Assembly (NCBI GenBank): GCA_013911835.1 | Contig: JACESM010000010.1 | Span: forward strand, 1-32,797 | Source: Porphyrobacter sp. | Lineage (GTDB): Bacteria > Pseudomonadota > Alphaproteobacteria > Sphingomonadales > Sphingomonadaceae | Reading direction: 5' to 3' | DNA: 32,797 bases | Shown here: piece by piece, positions 29,297-32,797 of the stretch | How the letters are laid out: each line of letters opens with the position of its first letter | Numbering within the stretch: the stretch's first letter is position 1 | Program-made: the position numbers and the translations under genes | Notes under the pieces: model-generated | Databases searched by the model: none | The model's input: the letters and a program-made list of their open reading frames with translations, nothing else | What the model was told of the DNA's origin: nothing

Positions 29297-29982
29297 GCGG
29301 TCTTCCTCTGCTGTGCCGGGGTCTGCGGGCGCGTGGACATATGGAGTTGTTCACATGTCCACATGTGAAGCTGTTCGATCTCGCTGACCGCCTTGCCGTC
29401 AGGATCGAGTTCGAACACGGTCTGCCCGCCAGCGACCGCATGACGATAGGCGGCGCGGTCCGGCAGAATGATCGGGCAGGTCTGTCCGCCGAACCCCGCT
29501 ACCAGCTCCCTGGCATCGGCATAGATGTGCGGCGCAGTTGGCGGCCCGGCGGTGAATACAACAAAGGCAGGGCGCGCCAGCAGCTCGACCAGACGGATGG
29601 TGGTGCGCATCGCGGCAAGGTCAAAGGCGCTGGGGCGGCAGGGAATCAGCACCAGATCGGCGCACTCGGCCGCCTTGCTGGCAGCAAGATCCGCGTGCGG
29701 CGGCGTATCGACGACGATCAGCTCAGCACCCTGCTGGGCGGCCGCCGCGATTTTGGCCGGGATGCGCGGCGGGGCGCTGTCTATCACTTCGGGCGGCGCG
29801 CCCTTCCGCCACTCTGCCCATTGCGAGGCGCTGGCCTGCGGGTCGGTATCGATCAGCAGGCTGACCCGCCCTGCACGGGTAGCAGCGGCGGCGAGATGAA
29901 TGGCGAGCGTGGTTTTGCCCGCGCCACCCTTCTGACTGATGATGGCGACGGTTCGGGTGTGGGGATGTGAAGGCGTGGTCAT
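29293..29982 (-). CDS. parA: ParA-family partition ATPase
   Basis: A 229-residue protein with deviant Walker [11 protein letters not shown] at 18-27 ([10 protein letters not shown]), Walker A' [13 protein letters not shown], and Walker B VVDTPP. It lacks an N-terminal HTH, so it is of the small (type Ib-like) class that pairs with RHH adaptors, and such an adaptor follows with a 4-base overlap. The C-terminal tail [17 protein letters not shown] is encoded by CACATGT-type repeats, so the DNA motif may have been embedded in the gene. The pair segregates plasmids or stabilises integrative elements. Confidence 0.92.
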   Translation of the reverse strand: MTTPSHPHTRTVAIISQKGGAGKTTLAIHLAAAATRAGRVSLLIDTDPQASASQWAEWRKGAPPEVIDSAPPRIPAKIAAAAQQGAELIVVDTPPHADLAASKAAECADLVLIPCRPSAFDLAAMRTTIRLVELLARPAFVVFTAGPPTAPHIYADARELVAGFGGQTCPIILPDRAAYRHAVAGGQTVFELDPDGKAVSEIEQLHMWTCEQLHMSTRPQTPAQQRKTA

Positions 29983-29984
29983 GT

Positions 29985-30055
29985 GGATGCGTCCTCATGT
30001 TCACATGTGGGCATGTGAGGCTGTGCGATTGTGGTGATGTGCGGGTGTCGGCATG
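29985..30055. promoter_or_regulatory. ATGTG-motif cluster upstream of parA
   Basis: Dense TGTG/ATGTG elements (TTCACATGTGGGCATGTGAG, GATGTGCGGGTGTC) lie between parA and the relaxase remnant, exactly where parA should have its promoter. This is a likely autoregulatory or centromere site for the ParA/RHH pair. Confidence 0.5.
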
Positions 30056-30056
30056 G

Positions 30057-32636
30057 TCAGCGCCCTCGCTCGAGATCGCGCTCTCGCTCGAGTTGGCGCT
30101 CCCGGTCCATATCCCGGTCACCGGCGCCCCTTCCGGGTTCGCTGCGGTAGAGGGACTTTTCGAGGGTGATGTCGCGCTCCTTGTTGGTGAGCACCGCCAG
30201 CGCAAACTCGGGGCCAAGCTTTTCAGCGAGCTTTTTCAGGTCCTCGGACATGGCCGCGGCCTCTTGCTGATTTGGACGGTCAACGGCCGTGTCCCCGCGG
30301 GCGCTCTCTAGCGCGCTGGTCTTGGCGCCGGAGCGGGCTTCGACCTGACGCTCGACCCGGTCGGGATTGTCGGTCACGAGCGTCGCGTTCTCTGCGATCC
30401 GAGTCACCGCGACCAGGAACGCGGCCGAGGTGTTGAGCATCCGCTCCCGCTCGGACATCATTATGATGCCGTTCTGGGCGGTCATGCCCTGCGCGACATG
30501 GACGTTGATGGCGTAGGCCAAGTCGAGCCGCTCGAGCATCGGATCACCGCACCGCAGTTCGTGGAGCTTGCCGTCGCTGGCCGTCACGGTGATGGTGTCG
30601 CCGTCGATCCGCGCGACATGGGCGATGTCGCCATTGAGAAGCCCGCGCACCCCATCCTTGGCGGTCCAGCGGATGCGGTCGCTTTGGTGGAGAGCAATTT
30701 CCTTCCGCTCGAAGATGGTAACGGCGTCGTGCTTGAGGTTGCGAGGCAAGCGATCAGGATCGAAGCGGCGGATTTCGCCGTTTGGCATGGCAAGCTCGAC
30801 CTTACCGTCCCTGACGCCGATAACGGTTCCGCGCTCGCCACGCGCAAAGCCTTGTTTGGTCAGGTTGGTCTCGAAGGCAACGACGCGCCCCTCCTGATAG
30901 CCCTTCAATTGCCGCGCGCCCTCGCGGGTTACGGTCACCCGGTCGAGCACCTGGAGCTTGATCCCCCGCGCAGCGATCTGGCCGCGTTCGATCAGCGAGG
31001 CCTGCGCAGCGGCATTTCCTGCGCTGCGCATCGCACGCCCGGCCGCAAGCAGGATGGTGTTGTCGCGCTCGTCCTTCGGCAGGTCGGCCCACATGTCGGC
31101 GGCGATGCCAGCGATCTTGCCCGGCGCAACTTCGATAGTGGCGGGCTTGAGCGCGGCAAAGGCCTGCGCGACGTCGCCCTGTTCGAGCGCGCGGTTGATA
31201 GCCTGCATCTTCGGGGTCTGCGCGCGCAGGTTCTCGGTGATCTGGCTCTGTTTGATGTCCTGCTGCTGCAACTGCGCGAAGGGCTTGCCGGCTTCGATGG
31301 CGGGCAGTTGCTTGATGTCACCGGCGAGCACCAGCTTGCCTGCGTCCATCTCGTTGGCGAGGGCGATCAGCCGCGCGAGCCGGTCTGTGCCGATCTGACT
31401 GGCCTCATCCACCATCACCAGCGCACCGGACAGCTCTGCCCTTGCCGCTGCCACCTTATCCGCGCTGGCACTGCCATCGATGACACGGGCATACCGTGCC
31501 AAAAACGCATCGACGGTCGATGCCGGACTGGCTGTCTTCTCCCCAAACTCCCGCGCGATCCGGCCCACGTGGGACAGCGCGACAACCTGCCGCCCTTCCT
31601 CCCGCGCAATGGCTGCGACCGGAGCCAGCGCCGCCGACTTTCCCACACCCGCGCCGCCCTGAACCAGATGCACGCGGTCCTTGGAGGTGAGGATCGCGAC
31701 GCCCGCCTGCTCCTGCCCGGCATTGAGGCGGCGCAGGCCGATGGCCCGCGCTTGCTCCTGCAACCGGGCGACGATGCCGTCCTTGTCAGCAATGGGCTGA
31801 ACGCCGTCCTTGCCCGCCTGCGCCAAGGAGATGACCTTGGTCTCCATCGCCAGCGCCTGCTCGGTGGTGAGCATCCAGTCGCGATCCGCTGGGCCGCTGC
31901 CGACCAGCAATCCGCGCTCCACCAGCAGATCGATCCGGGTTTCGATCATGGTGACGGTGACTGGCCCCTGTCGTTCGAGCGCGGTGCGGATCAGATCATT
32001 GCGGGAGAACGCCGCCTCGCGTTCGCCCAGCTCCCGCGCGGCCGAGGCTACCGCTTGTGCGGTGGCAAAGGCCTTGGGCTCAAGGCGCCCGAGGCGCTCC
32101 GGCACCAGGGGGTCCCCATCTTTCGGGGTCAGCCCCATAACGCTGGCAATCGCCATGCCGCGCTCGCCGATCCCGCGAATGCCGTCGATGACCCGCGACC
32201 AGACCGTCTGCTCACCCGCCGCGCGTGCCATGGCGTTCTCGATCAGCCGCGCGGGATCAAAGCCGATGGCGCGGGCGGTCTCCTTCCACGCCGCGACCTG
32301 CCGCGCCGCATCGGGCTCCAGCTCCTTCCCGCGCCGTGTCGATAGCGCCGCCAGCTCGCGCTCGCGCGCACTGCCTCGGTCTTCCTTGGCCAGCTCGGCA
32401 AGGATCTCGGCGCGGCGGGTCGAGAAGGCTTCGACCGCCTCGCGAGTGACGCCGTTGATCTCGAAGGCGCCGTCGATCGAGTTACGGGCAGGGACGGTTT
32501 CGTAGCCCAAGGCTTCGACGCGGTTGCGCAGTTCGGCATTGTGGACTGCCGACAACACGTGCTGCGCGCGGTAGAGCTCGTCATTGCGTACCGCATGCCA
32601 TTTGCCATCCGAGGCTTTGGTCGCGTTCCGCTTCGA
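30057..32636 (-). pseudogene. MobF (TraA/TrwC-type) conjugative relaxase, helicase part only
   Basis: The open frame of 859 codons begins directly after an in-frame stop at 32637-32639 and has no plausible start codon near its beginning. The opening NATKASDGKWHAVRNDELY is from the end of a MobF relaxase domain, so about 200 residues holding the catalytic tyrosines and the three-His metal site are gone. What remains is the RecD-like helicase: Walker A GGAGVGKSAAL at ~300, MVDEASQIG, GDIKQLPAIEAG, and the late motif INVHVAQGMTAQNG. A charged tail (DRERQLERERDLERGR) closes it. It normally nicks oriT and unwinds the transferred strand; here it cannot nick. Confidence 0.8.
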
Positions 32637-32787
32637 TCAGGCGACACATCTCTGCCGGGCTATCGATCAGCCTGGCAGCCTGCGACAAAGACCAGCTGTC
32701 CCACAAGTTCGGTGCCATGAGGCCGACAAGGAAACCGAAGACAATCACCAAGCCTCCGCACGCTGACAGAAACCTGAGCGACAGCAT
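32581..32787 (-). CDS. Small membrane protein, 3' end fused to the relaxase remnant
   Basis: A 68-residue frame starting at the ATG at 32787. One hydrophobic segment (LSACGGLVIVFGFLVGLMAP) is followed by SQAARLIDSPAEMCRLIEAERDQ. The last ~12 residues (SLGWQMACGTQ) are the relaxase sequence read in another frame, so the authentic gene was cut near 32635. This is a recombination or deletion junction. The family is not recognised. Confidence 0.5.
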   Translation of the reverse strand: MLSLRFLSACGGLVIVFGFLVGLMAPNLWDSWSLSQAARLIDSPAEMCRLIEAERDQSLGWQMACGTQ

Positions 32788-32797
32788 GCGATCATCG

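Noticed and set aside
30498..32345. 615-residue plus-strand reading frame
   Set aside because: It is antisense to the relaxase helicase, which has clear Walker and motif residues; it has no domain of its own.

Overview
The window looks like part of a mobile accessory region from a GC-rich alphaproteobacterium, probably a sphingomonad. That placement is inferred from base composition, the gene families and a tRNA-Arg(CCG) 3' end; no housekeeping marker gene is present. From left to right it holds five blocks.

(1) Bases 1-3165 are one giant inverted repeat centred at 1583. Each arm carries, from outside to centre, the 5' part of an HTH gene, a RelB/DinJ-like antitoxin gene, a 3' fragment of tRNA-Arg(CCG) with its terminator (an integration scar), and a merR-like regulator with a mercury-type operator/promoter. 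The arms are identical on the island side but differ at about 11 positions on the merR side. A fold-back or chimeric assembly is the simplest explanation. (2) Bases 2899-5714 are the integration end of a genomic island: an HTH gene followed by a HEPN-like protein, then an excisionase-like gene and a tyrosine integrase, with a 22-bp iteron-like array upstream.

(3) Bases 5814-14590 are a tightly coupled type I restriction-modification operon: half-size S-like protein, hsdM, rhuM, hsdS, a Cys4 protein, hsdR and a DUF45/M48-type metallopeptidase. Almost every junction is an overlapping start/stop. A GIY-YIG-like gene converges on its end and a two-HTH regulator follows. (4) Bases 16033-19536 are a three-gene module: large serine recombinase plus two different ParB-like proteins, all translationally coupled. 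It faces a disrupted gene remnant (19764-20126).

(5) Bases 20130-27991, minus strand, are the best candidate for an undescribed system. The order of transcription is an unrecognised 505-aa protein, a 778-aa double-HKD (PLD-like) protein, a 59-aa ribbon-helix-helix-like protein behind a palindromic operator, a 951-aa N6-adenine methylase and a 238-aa PD-(D/E)xK-type nuclease. It looks like a defence operon built from a methylase and two nuclease folds but no helicase; the next gene is broken where the recombinase module begins. Bases 28042-32797 are a plasmid/ICE backbone: two small unknown genes, a ParA plus RHH partition pair surrounded by CACATGTG-type motifs, and a MobF relaxase remnant that has lost its catalytic N-terminus and is joined to a small membrane-protein gene at the window edge.

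Together the window reads as nested mobile elements (tRNA island, serine-recombinase module, conjugative backbone) carrying two restriction/defence operons and toxin-antitoxin-like genes.
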